Shown here one piece after another: positions 1 to 12,500 of a stretch of DNA of 64,000 nucleotides. Numbering within the stretch: position 1 is the stretch's first letter; every line of letters starts with the position of its first letter. The position numbers and the translations under genes were made by a program. The notes under the pieces are model-generated. The model worked only from the letters and a program-made list of their open reading frames with translations. It was not told the DNA's origin and ran no database searches. The stretch is from Lytechinus pictus (Eukaryota > Echinodermata > Echinoidea > Temnopleuroida > Toxopneustidae). The stretch covers positions 36,202,501 to 36,266,500 of the forward strand of contig NC_087251.1 of the NCBI RefSeq assembly GCF_037042905.1. The letters run 5' to 3'.

Positions 1-461
1 TTGGTGAAAACCCCAGGCAACCAATGAAAAGATTTGTTACAAAGAGCTCCCCTGGTCATTGGACTAACCAAAGATAAACTTCAAAATATGTTTGTTTGTT
101 GGATAATCGGGAGGGTAAACTCTGCAGTTTCCTAAAAAGCAAATACTGACAGAAACTCCAACGTCAATATCAAACTATAACATGTATTAAAAATTGATAA
201 ATAATCCTATAGGATTCCAATTTAAAGTGACATCAATACACATACAAGTCTCTGATTCTGTTTCACTAATAATGAGAGGAATACAAGGCTAAATCGCAGA
301 TTTTCTTTTATGCAAATATTATAAGAGGTATAAACATGTTCAAAATTGTTTCCATTGATTCTTCAAATACATAATAAAGAGCTGGCACTCAACCAAAACC
401 AATCCTTTCTCGTAATTCTTTCTCTTATAAGAGTCATTGATGAAAATAGTCAAAATATTAC
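1..461. other. SRBD1 intron 12 (partial)
   Basis: AT-rich intronic sequence. I see no exon, RNA gene or recognisable repeat in it. Confidence 0.7.
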
Positions 462-544
462 CTGGTACATGCCAACACCTATGTGTTTTGGATCTATCTT
501 GACAAGTTCAGCAAGGGGGTCCTGAAGTCTTCTTGCAATTGATA
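462..544 (-). CDS. SRBD1: SRBD1 coding exon 12 (start of HhH region)
   Basis: Acceptor TTTGTAG, donor CAG|GTAATA, phase 1 to 0. Encodes [20 protein letters not shown] and IGVGMYQ, the conserved lead into the helix-hairpin-helix domain. The gene continues off the left edge of the window. Confidence 0.94.
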
Positions 545-3500
545 CTACAAACAAAGCAAACAGTGTGTGTGTGTTAAACATTATCAATCAGACATGATTA
601 TTTACATCTGGGACCGACCATTAAATTCTTATCTCGCTAAATTAATTATGGGGGAATAATAATGACTTTTAATTAATTTTAATAATTGCTTTTCTATTTA
701 CCATGAATCTAGATTTCCATATACCACCATTGGTACTGATTATAATTGTATAGACATTACCCAAGACTTATTGCACAATTGGTGTAACGGTCAGCGAACG
801 TTTTTCTAGTACGGTACTATGTAATTGTTGCTTATTTCAGTTATCAGTGAAAAGTTGCAAAGACAAAATCCCATAGACTAGCACAGTATTTTCTCTCGCG
901 GACCAATTCTTTTATACATCCTGAAGGTATCGATCATATTTAATTATCAATTTAAAGAGTGTACTTTTGCTGCACATTGAAAGTACATGCACCAATAGGA
1001 CATTTCAATGATTAGGCCTAATTAGGCGATTTCTTTGGGCGATTCCTGATCTTCAAATTGGCTTCGTAAACTCTGCTCATGGTACTTTATGCGGAATGTA
1101 CATATTTCTGTGTTGGCGGGCGATCACGAGCCAGGAAACAAATCAAGTGAGCGTTGTGCTGTATCACCCGTATCCGCGCCATAACATACGAGTGATGTGA
1201 AGGACCAATTTTTTGTGAGCTTATATGGTTAGCTGACGTAGTTTAAGAACTTTGCGTTATGAAAGATCACTAGTTAAGACACAGCATCAGAAGTCTTGGA
1301 GTTGACTTATGATGACAATTAAGTCACAAAGCTTGAAATATTATAAGTAGCTACACAAACAATGTGTAATTCCTGGCTGACAGTGAATCCCTGTTTATCC
1401 GAAACAGTCAAATTGAAAATGATTAGAGGCATGGGTGGTCATTTACCGGATGGAAAAACCTTTAACTACAGCACTAATACATACATAAATAAATGAATAA
1501 ACAAACAGACAAATAAATAAAATAGTCAAATCAGGGTTATGTACCTGCACTTCTAATGTTTGGATCTAACTTTGGCATCTCTTTCTCAGCTTCAGGTGAC
1601 ACACTGTATATTGATGCTCCATCTTCATTCACAATGCTATCAAAGATGAAAAATAAATGTCCTATACTTAAAGGACAAGTCCACCCCAACAAAAAGTTGA
1701 TTTGAATAAAAAGAGAAAATTCAAACAAGCATAATACTGAAAATTTCATCAAAATCGGATGTAAAATAAGAAAGTTATCCTGGTCAGTATGCAAATTAGG
1801 AGACTGATGACATCATCCACTCACTATTTCTTTTGTATTTTATCGTGAGAAATGTGAAATATTCTAATTTTTTCCTCATTGTCAAGTGAAACAACGATTA
1901 ATTCCTCCATGAACATGTGGAATTAGCACTGTTTAATACTATATGGTTCAGTCAAGTTGGTCCTTATTGTCAAATCTGTAAAAAATGAAATATTGTATAA
2001 TTCAAACAATAAAAAACAAAAGAAAAAGTGAGTGAGGGACATCAGTGACTTTCTCATTTGCATGTCACTGAGTTGTGCATATCACTGTTTTGTGAAAAAT
2101 AAGCGAAACTTTAAAATATCATAAATTTCTTATTTTACATCAAATTTTGATGAAATTTTCAGCATTATGCTACTTTGATTTTTCTCTATTTACTCAAATC
2201 AACATTTTTCTGGGGTGGACTTGACCTTTAACTAAGCTTATAGATAATGATAAAATATAGTGTTTGGATATTACTTAAGCTACACAAAATGAAAATTTCA
2301 ATCAGGTAATACAAAACTAAATGAAGTTCAATATATTTTTGTTTTTGTTTTGGAAACATGATAGTATGCCTAGCAATTGAGTATGGAAACTCTTGTCAGA
2401 ATGCTCCCCATGGAGTGGAGAAAGTGCATACATTGTGTGCAGGTATGCAAGGATTACATGGCCAGGTTTTTTTTGTAAAGTGATTAAGACTAAGACACTG
2501 TTACGATGTACTAAGTACTATGTAAAATCAGAATATTATTTCATTATAATTACATACTAAAAATAAGCTTGTGTATAGCAAACTTTAACAATAGGTGCAC
2601 TTAAATAACAAATCAATTAGGTTTTTAGTTCATGTATATGATTTTTTCAGAATCCTTTCCTTTATAATAACTAAAATTCTTTCAAGCTTAAATTTCTGAA
2701 AAGAATACCTGGTGAAAATTATGGCAACTCTTACCAATATTGGACATGAAGCGGATGAAATGAATTTGACCTTATGACCTCTGAAATGAACTCCTCAGTT
2801 TGACGACATGCTGTTCCATTACCTATGCCGATGGTTTCACATCTTGGGTAGAGGGAAGGAGGAAAGAAAGAGATAAAGAGAGAGAGAGAGAAAGAAAGAA
2901 TCTTTAACCTTGTATTTGAGAAGTGATCATATGTATTAAATAAAATATATATAGATAACATTATCATATCCTTAACACAAATTAGGCTTCAGAAAAAGCA
3001 ATATTTAGACTTGCCTAACGCGAACACAAATTAGGCAATTGAAAAAGTAAACATTAACATTAGCCTAGAAAAAAAATAAAGCAAATCAATTCCCACGGGA
3101 TAGGTTCGAAAAATAAGAAAGCACACACAATTGTGTTTACAATGATTACAATTACAGAATATAATTGAGTATATGAATATAAAAAAAGCCCAAGTCCATA
3201 GGAGGTCATTTTGAGAATATAAAAAAAATTGATATTTTTCAAATTTGGGCAATTAAAGTATATTTGGCCAAAAGACATCAGAGAACATCATAAAACAGAT
3301 TTAAGTGTACATTTTTTATGAACATTAATATTCATGTTACTTGTGGGCGGGGCCTTTTTTCTGGTGGACTTGGGTCGTTTTTAGAATCATATGGACTTGG
3401 GTCATTCTTACATTCATATACATGATAGACTTCTGTAGTAAAGTCGAAGTAATGAGAGAGGGCGCTAAGATATGAATGTAAGAAAAGCCCAAGTCCTGGT

Positions 3501-6500
3501 CTTGGGTTTTTCTTACACTCATACCAGATTTTCCTCCTCTAGTTGAGGCATTTCTTAGATGATTTCAGATTCATCATTTGTACACAAGACGAGTCATTGT
3601 ATGAGGAGCAATTTCCCATATTTAACTCAATTTCGCCAAAAATTGGACTTGGACCGTTTTTACATTCAGATACTCAATTACTACATTCACATACTTTATG
3701 AAAATATAAAAATATATCAGTTAGTTTACCCAATGGGCCATCAAAGTGTATACTATTTTACTGCAACTACATTCATTTATCTTTTATTTCTTTCCCATTT
3801 TTTGAGATACAAGCTTTTGTTTCCCCAGGAAAATCATTATGGATGGAAAGCATCTTACTGGAATGTACTGATGAGATCTGTCATTCTTCGTTTCTCAAGA
3901 TACCTATTCCCCGTATGCATGTAGCTTACATCAGTCATTACGATTTCACCTGAATAAAATATAAAGTCAAAACAAAGGAACGTGGAGAGCAGACCTTCTT
4001 GCTTCACATGAAACAGAAAAGGAAATCAACTGTATGTTTATTATTGATTGACAGTTCGATGCTGGAGTGTCATGGCCTCTTATCTCAATTTTTTAAAAAT
4101 TTCAGTCCAGCTCAGAGGAGGCTGCAGTTTAGAAATAGGGCATTGGTGGCAACCTCATATTGTCTGAAAACAGTCTCCTAATTCATGAAGAGAACTCTTT
4201 CTATGCAAAAGAATGTGGGTCTAAAATCAAGCTATATCTAATCTGTCATCAAATTCTTTTGATTTTGAGATACGAGGTTTTAAAACCCTAGCAACGATCT
4301 CGAGAAAATGAGTACAAACAGCAATGTTAAAAAGACGTATTAAAAATTCCTTAATCGCTAGAGGGTATTCATTTGTCTCGCAATCTACTATGGTCAACAA
4401 GGAAATTCGTGATCACTCTCGCAAAAAGTGTTCACTGGCTTTCTAGGAAATTCGTGATCACTCTCGCAAAAAGTGTTCACTAGCTTACAAGTTCACGAGC
4501 TTTCGAGTGCCGCTGCAACTCTTTATCAAGTGACGAAAATTATCTGAAAACGTACTCTATTTATACTAATCTCCAGGACCGTACGCACGAACGCGAGAAC
4601 AATAGGTGGGCATTGATCCGTTGCGTCGGTATGCGGTGCGGCCGGTAATCCGTATATGCAAATAAGCCGGGGGTATATGCAAATACGCCGTGGGTCGGCA
4701 ATATGCAAATTAGACAAAATTGGCGGGCTCGCTAGTTTCCCGTGGGCGGGGGCTGACTAGCTGAGCGGTCCCTCGTTCGGGGCCGGGAACGATCGGGTCG
4801 GCGTGCACTGCCAGGTAAGGGGGTATTGTGCTGTCGGATGGTTCGCATCCAGAAGTCGGGGATGTCGATCCCGCTGTCTCTGTTGAAGTTGTTAGGACAA
4901 AGACGTATACTAATAGCCTCCTTAATCCTGCGTGTATACCAATGTCTCTCTTTGGCAATGCAATGTACACCCTCCCAATCTGGGTGGTGTTGCTTCTCCC
5001 AAGCATGTTCTGCCACTGCGGATGTGTCGGTTCGCTGTAACCGAACATCGCGCTTGTGTTCAGAAATGCGTTCAACTATCGGTCGGGCTGTTTCTCCGAT
5101 GTAAGACCCGTCACATCCCTGGCAAGGAATGTTGTATACTACGCCATCACGTCTGTGATCAGGGATAGGGTCTTTGGGGTGTACAAGCTGTTCGTGTAAG
5201 GTGGTGTCCGAGCGGAAAACCGTTCGGATACCGTGACCTTCTAATCAGCGTTTAAGTTGTTGTGAGAGGCCATCTATGTATGGCAAGACTGTGCAAGTCT
5301 TGAAAACCTTCTGATCCCTTGGTGGTTGTTTTTTCTTGAAAGGCGCCACGTATGTGTGCTCTTTCTTTCGGGAGTTCAGGTGGGTGAGTTATGATACATG
5401 CTGCTCTGTCGAACAGGCATTTAACAAGACCCTTCTTGACCGATTTGTCGTGATGAGAATCATATGGTATGTATTGGTCTGTATGAGTGGGCTTGCGGTA
5501 GACAGAGGTGGAGAGTTTCCCGCCCTTGTGTCTTTGGACTAGCGTGTCAAGGAATGCTAATTTCCCTCCTTGCTCAGTCTCCAGAGTGAACTGGATGGAC
5601 GGTTGCTGGCTATTCATGTATGAGAGTAGGCTGTCTGTTTCGGATCTGTTTACGATTATGAAAGTGTCATCGACGTATCTCTTCCACACCCGAGGGTGGC
5701 ATGTGGAAGGACACTTGGGCAAAGCGTTCTGTTCAAAACCTTCCATATATAGGTTAGCCACAACCGCTGAGACTGGGCTACCCATTGCTGCTCCTTCTGT
5801 TTGCTCATAGAAAGAGCCTCTGTACAGAAAATATGTGGATCTGAGGACGAACTCCAGGAGTTCGGCTATCTGTTCGGGCATAAGTGTGGTACGTTCTGAT
5901 AATGTGGGATCGGATTGCATGCGTTGCAGGGCCGTACTGCATGCGCCCTCTATCGGTACGTTAGTGAAGAGGGAGACTACATCAAAAGAGATCATGGATT
6001 CCTGTTCGTTAACTGTCTGCTCCGATGTGAATTCAGCGAATTCACTGGAGTTGGAAACCGTGTGTTCTGAGCAGTTAGTGAGAGGGGACAGGATGTCCGC
6101 CAGGTACTTTGATAGGTTATAGGCAAATGAACCTATGCATGATACTATTGGTCTGAGAGGTATCCCGGGTTTGTGTATTTTGGGCAACCCGTATATTCTA
6201 GGTGGCTGTTTCTGTGTGGGCTTTATCTTTTTGTATGTAGCCTCATCTAGAACTTTGTCTTTCTTTAGTGCCAGTAACGTACTGGTCAGTTTGCGACACA
6301 TTCGATCTGTGGGGTCTTTCTTTACCATTTTATACGGACCAGAGCTCAGAAGCTCGGTCATTTTGTCTTCGTAGGCGGTACTATCTAAAATGATTGTGGC
6401 ACTACCCTTATCCGCAGGGAGGATTGTGATGCTATCATCATTCTTGAGTGTCTTAAGAGCATCACGCATCTCTCTTGTGGTATTCGGTTTCGGAGGACGT

Positions 6501-9500
6501 GCTCTCTGTAGAATGGAATCTACATCTTTTCGTGCGGCATCGGCCGAAACTGGATCAATATACTTGACCGCGGTTTCAACCCGAAACCCGAAACCCCCCC
6601 AAATCAGCCATCTTCGCTCCCTGGGATGTTTTAGCATCCTAACCGATTATTACAGCGAGAATCAAGAGAATCAAGAGGATCCAAGGAGTTTGAATTATCG
6701 ACATGGAAAATTGGGCAAAATTGGCAAAAATTGAGCAAAATAATATTTGTTCAATATTTCCCCCGAAACCCCCCCAAATCAGCCGTCTTCGCTCCCTGGG
6801 ATGTTTTAGCATCCTAACCGATTACTACAGCGAGAATCATGAGGATCCAGGGAATTTGAATTTTCGACCCCCTCGCCCCACCCGCGACATGGAAAATTGA
6901 GCAAAATAATATTTGTCCAGTATTTCCCCCGAAACCCCGCCAAATCAGCCATCTTCGCTCCCTGGAATGTTTTAGCATCCTAACCGATTATTACAGCGAG
7001 AATCAAGAGGATCCAGGGAGTTTGAATTTTCGACCCCCTCGCCCCACCCGCGACATGGAAAATTGGGCAAAATTGGCCAAAATTGAGCAAAATAATATTT
7101 GTCCAATATTTCCCCCGAAACCCCCCCAAATCAGCAGTCTTCGCTCCCTGTAATGTTTTAGCATCCTAACCGATTATTACAGCGAGAATCAAGAGGATCC
7201 AAGGAATTTGAATTTTCGACCCCCTCGCCCCACCCGCGACATGGAAAATTGGGCAAAATTGGTCAAATCGAGCAAAATAATATTTGTTCAATATTTCCCC
7301 CGAAACCCCCCCAAATCAGCCGTCTTCGCTCCCTGGAATGTTTTAGCATCCTAACCGATTATTACAGCGAGAATCAAGAGGATCCAGGGAATTTGAATTT
7401 TCGACCCCCTTGCCCCACCCGCGACATGGAAAATTGGGCAAAATTGGTCAAATCGAGCAAAATAATATTTGTTCAATATTTCCCCCGAAACCCCCCCAAA
7501 TCAGCCGTCTTCGCTCCTTGGGATGTTTTAGCATCCTAACCGATTATTACAGCGAGAATCAAGAGGATCCAGGGAGTTTGAATTTTCGACCCCCTCGCCC
7601 CACCCGCGACATGGAAAATTGAGCAAAATTGGCCAAAATTGAGCAAAATAATATTTGTTCAGTATTTCCCCCAAAACCCCGCCAAATCAGCCGTCTTCGC
7701 TCCCTCGAATGTTTTAGCATCCTAACCGATTATTACAGCGAGAATCAAGAGGATCCAGGGAGTTTGAATTTTTGACCAATTCGCCCCACCCGCGACATGG
7801 AAAATTGGGCAAAATTGGCCAAAATTGAGCAAAATAATATTTGTTCAATATTTCCCCCAAAACCCCCCCAAATCAGCCGTCTTCGCTCCCTGGAATGTTT
7901 TAGCATCCTAACCGATTATTACAGCGAGAATCAAGAGAATCAAGAGGATCCAAGGAGTTTGAATTATCGACCCCCTCGCCACATGGAAAATTGGGCAAAA
8001 TTGGCCAAAATTGAGCAAAATAATATTAGTTCAATATTTCCCCCGAAACCCCCCCAAATCAGCCGTCTTCGCTCCCTGGGATGTTTTAGCATCCTAACCG
8101 ATTACTACAGCGAGAATCATGAGGATCCAGGGAATTTGAATTTTCGACCCCCTCGCCCCACCCGCGACATGGAAAATTGAGCAAAATAATATTTGTCCAG
8201 TATTTCCCCCGAAACCCCCCCAAATCAGCCATCTTCGCTCCCTGGAATGTTTTAGCATCCTAACCGATTATTACAGCGAGAATCAAGAGGATCCAGGGAG
8301 TTTGAATTTTCGACCACATTGCCCCACCCGCGACATGGAAAATTTGGCAAAATTGGCTAAAATTGAGAAAAATAATAATTGTTCAATATTTCCCCCGAAA
8401 CCCCCCTAAATCAGCCGTCTTCGCTCCCTGGGATGTTTTAGCATCCTAACCGATTATTACAGCGAGAATCAAGAGGATCCAGGGAGTTTGAATTTTCGAC
8501 CACATTGCCCCACCCGCGACATGGAAAATTGGGCAAAATTGGCTAAAATTGAGCAAAATAATAATTGTTCAATATTTCCCCCGAAACCCCCCCAAATCAG
8601 CCGTCTTCGCTCCCTGGGATGTTTTAGCATCCTAACCGATTATTACAGCGAGAATCAAGAGAATCAAGAGGATCCAGGGAGTTTGAATTTTCGACCCCCT
8701 CGCCCCACCAGCGACATGGAAGATTGGGCAAAATTGGCCAAAATTGAGCAAAATAATATTTGTTCAATATTTCCCCCGAAACCCCCCCAAATCAGCCGTC
8801 TTCGCTCCCTGGAATGTTTTAGCATCCTAACCGATTATTACAGCGAGAATCAAGAGGATCCAGGGAGTTTGAATTTTCGACCACATTGCCCCACCCGCGA
8901 CATGGAAAATTTGGCAAAATTTGCTAAAATTGAGCAAAATAATAATTGTTCAATATTTCCCCCGAAACCCCCCCAAATCAGCCGTCTTCGCTCCCTGGAA
9001 TGTTTTAGCATCCTAACCGATTATTACAGCGAGAATCAAGAGGATCCAGGGAGTTTGAATTTTCGACCACATTGCCCCACCCGTGACATGGAAAATTGGG
9101 CAAAATTGGCTAAAATTGAGCAAAATAATAATTGTTCAATATTTCCCCCGAAACCCCCCCAAATCAGCCGTCTTCACTCCCTGGGATGTTTTAGCATCCT
9201 AACCGATTATTACAGCGAGAATCAAGAGGATCCAGGGAGTTTGAATTTTCGACCACATTGCCCCACCCGCGACATGGAAAATTGGGCAAAATTGGCTAAA
9301 ATTGAGCAAAATAATAATTGTTCAATATTTCCCCCGAAACCCCCCCAAATCAGCCGTCTTCGCTCCCTGGGATGTTTTAGCATCTTAACCGATTATTACA
9401 GCGAGAATCAAGAGAATCAAGAGGATCCAGGGAGTTTGAATTTTCGACCACATTGCCCCACCCGCGACATGGAAAATTGGGCAAAATTTGCTAAAATTGA

Positions 9501-12500
9501 GCAAAATAATAATTGTTCAATATTTCCCCCGAAACCCCCCCAAATCAGCCGTCTTCGCTCCCTGGAATGTTTTAGCATCCTAACCGATTAATACAGCGAG
9601 AATCAAGAGGATCCAGGGAGTTTGAATTTTCGACCACATTGCCCCACCCGTGACATGGAAAATTGGGCAAAATTGGCTAAAATTGAGCAAAATAATAATT
9701 GTTCAATATTTCCCCCGAAACCCCCCCAAATCAGCCGTCTTCGCTCCCTGGGATGTTTTAGCATCCTAACCGATTATTACAGCGAGAATCAAGAGGATCC
9801 AGGGAGTTTGAATTTTCGACCACATTGCCCCACCCGCGACATGGAAAATTGGGCAAAATTGGCTAAAATTGAGCAAAATAATAATTGTTCAATATTTCCC
9901 CCGAAACCCCCCCAAATCAGCCGTCTTCGCTCCCTGGGATGTTTTAGCATCTTAACCGATTATTACAGCGAGAATCAAGAGAATCAAGAGGATCCAGGGA
10001 GTTTGAATTTTCGACCCCCTCGCCCCACCCGCGACATGGAAAATTGGGCAAAATTGGCCAAAATTGAGAGAAATAATATTTGTTCAATATTTCCCCCGAA
10101 ACCCCCCCAAATCAGCCGTCTTCGCTCCCTGGGATGTTTTAGCATCCTAACCGATTATTACAGCGAGAATCAAGAGGATCCAGGGAGTTTGAATTTTCGA
10201 CCACATTGCCCCACCCGCAACATGGAAAATTTGGCAAAATTTGCTAAAATTGAGCAAAATAATAATTGTTCAATATTTCCCCCGAAACCCCCCCAAATCA
10301 GCCGTCTTCGCTCCCTGGGATGTTTTAGCATCCTAACCGATTATTACAGCTAGAATCAAGAGGATCCAGGGAGTTTGAATTTTCGACCACATTGCCCCAC
10401 CCGTGACATGGAAAATTGGGCAAAATTGGCCAAAATTGAGCAAAATAATATTTGTTCAATATTTCCCCCGAAACCCCCCCCAAATCAGCCGTCTTCGCTC
10501 CCTGGAATGTTTTAGCATCCTAACCGATTATTACAGCGAGAATCAAGACGATCCAGGGAGTTTGAATTTTCGTCCCCATTGCCCCACCCGCGACATGGAA
10601 AATTGGGCAAAATTTGCCAAAATTGAGCAAAATAATAATTGTTCAATATTTCCCCCGAAACCCCCCCAAATCAGCCGTCTTCGCTCCCTGGGATGTTTTA
10701 GCTTCCTAACCGATTATTACAGCGAAAATCAAGAGAATCCAGGGAGTTTGAATTTTTGACCCCCTCGCCCCACCCGCGACATGGAAAATTGGGCAAAATT
10801 GGCCAAAATTGAGCAAAATAATATTTGTTCAATATTTCCCCCGAAACCCCCCCAAATCAGCCGTCTTCGCTCCCTGGAATGTTTTAGCATCCTAACCGAT
10901 TATTACAGCGAGAATCAAGACGATCCAGGGAGTTTGAATTTTCGTCCCCATTGCCCCACCCGCGACATGGAAAATTGGGCAAAATTTGCCAAAATTGAGC
11001 AAAATAATAATTGTTCAATATTTCCCCCGAAACCCCCCCAAATCAGCTGTCTTCGCTCCCTGGGATGCTTAAGCATCCTAAGTGATTATTACAGCGAGAA
11101 TCAAGAGAATCAAGAGGATCCAGGGAGTTTGAATTTTCGACCCCCTCGCCCCACCCGCGACATGGAAAAATTGGGCAAAATTGGCCAAAATTGAGCAAAA
11201 TAATATTTGTTCAATATTTCCCCCGAAACCCCCCCAAATCAGCCGTCTTCGCTCCCTGGAATGTTTTAGCATCCTAACCGATTATTACAGCGAGAATCAA
11301 GAGGATCCAGGGAGTTTGAATTTTCGACCACATTGCCCCACCCGCGACATGGAAAATTGGGTAAAATTGGCTAAAATTGAGCAAAATAATAATTGTTCAA
11401 TATTTCCCCCGAAACCCCCCCAAATCAGCCGTCTTCGCTCCCTGGGATGTTTTAGCATCCTAACCGATTATTACAGCGAGAATCAAGAGGATCCAGGGAG
11501 TTTGAATTTTCGACCACATTGCCCCACCCGCGACATGGAAAATTGGGCAAAATTGGCTAAAATTGAGCAAAATAATAATTGTTCAATATTTCCCCCGAAA
11601 CCCCCCCAAATCAGCCGTCTTCGCTCCCTGGAATGCTTAAGCATCCTAAGTGATTATTACAGCGAGAATCAAGAGAATCAAGAGGATCCAGGGAGTTTGA
11701 ATTTTCGACCCCCTCGCCCCACCCGCGACATGGAAAAATTGGGCAAAATTGGCCAAAATTGAGCAAAATAATATTTGTTCAATATTTCCCCCGAAACCCC
11801 CCCAAATCAGCCGTCTTCGCTCCCTGGAATGTTTTAGCATCCTAACCGATTATTACAGCGAGAATCAAGAGGATCCAGGGAGTTTGAATTTTCGACCACA
11901 TTGCCCCACCCGCGACATGGAAAATTGGGTAAAATTGGCTAAAATTGAGCAAAATAATAATTGTTCAATATTTCCCCCGAAACCCCCCCAAATCAGCCGT
12001 CTTCGCTCCCTGGGATGTTTTAGTATCCTAACCGATTATTACAGCGAGAATCAAGAGGATCCAGGGAGTTTGAATTTTCGACCACATTGCCCCACCCGCG
12101 ACATGGAAAATTGGGCAAAATTGGCTAAAATTGAGCAAAATAATAATTGTTCAATATTTCCCCCGAAACCCCCCCAAATCAGCAGTCTTCGCTCCCTGGG
12201 ATGCTTAAGCATCCTAACCGATTATTACAGCGAGAATCAAGAGAATCAAGAGGATCCAGGGAGTTTGAATTTTCGACCCCCTCGCCCCACCAGCGACATG
12301 GAAAATTGGGCAAAATTGGCCAAAATTGAGCAAAATAATATTTGTTCAATATTTCCCCCGAAACCCCCCCAAATCAGCCGTCTTCGCTCCCTGGAATGTT
12401 TTAGCATCTTAACCGATTATTACAGCGAGAATCAAGAGAATCAAGAGGATCCAGGGAGTTTGAATTTTCGACCCCCTCGCCCCACCCGCGACATGGAAAA

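Noticed and set aside
4826-6374. Plus-strand frames over the Penelope region
   Set aside because: Shadows of the minus-strand reverse transcriptase/GIY-YIG frames.
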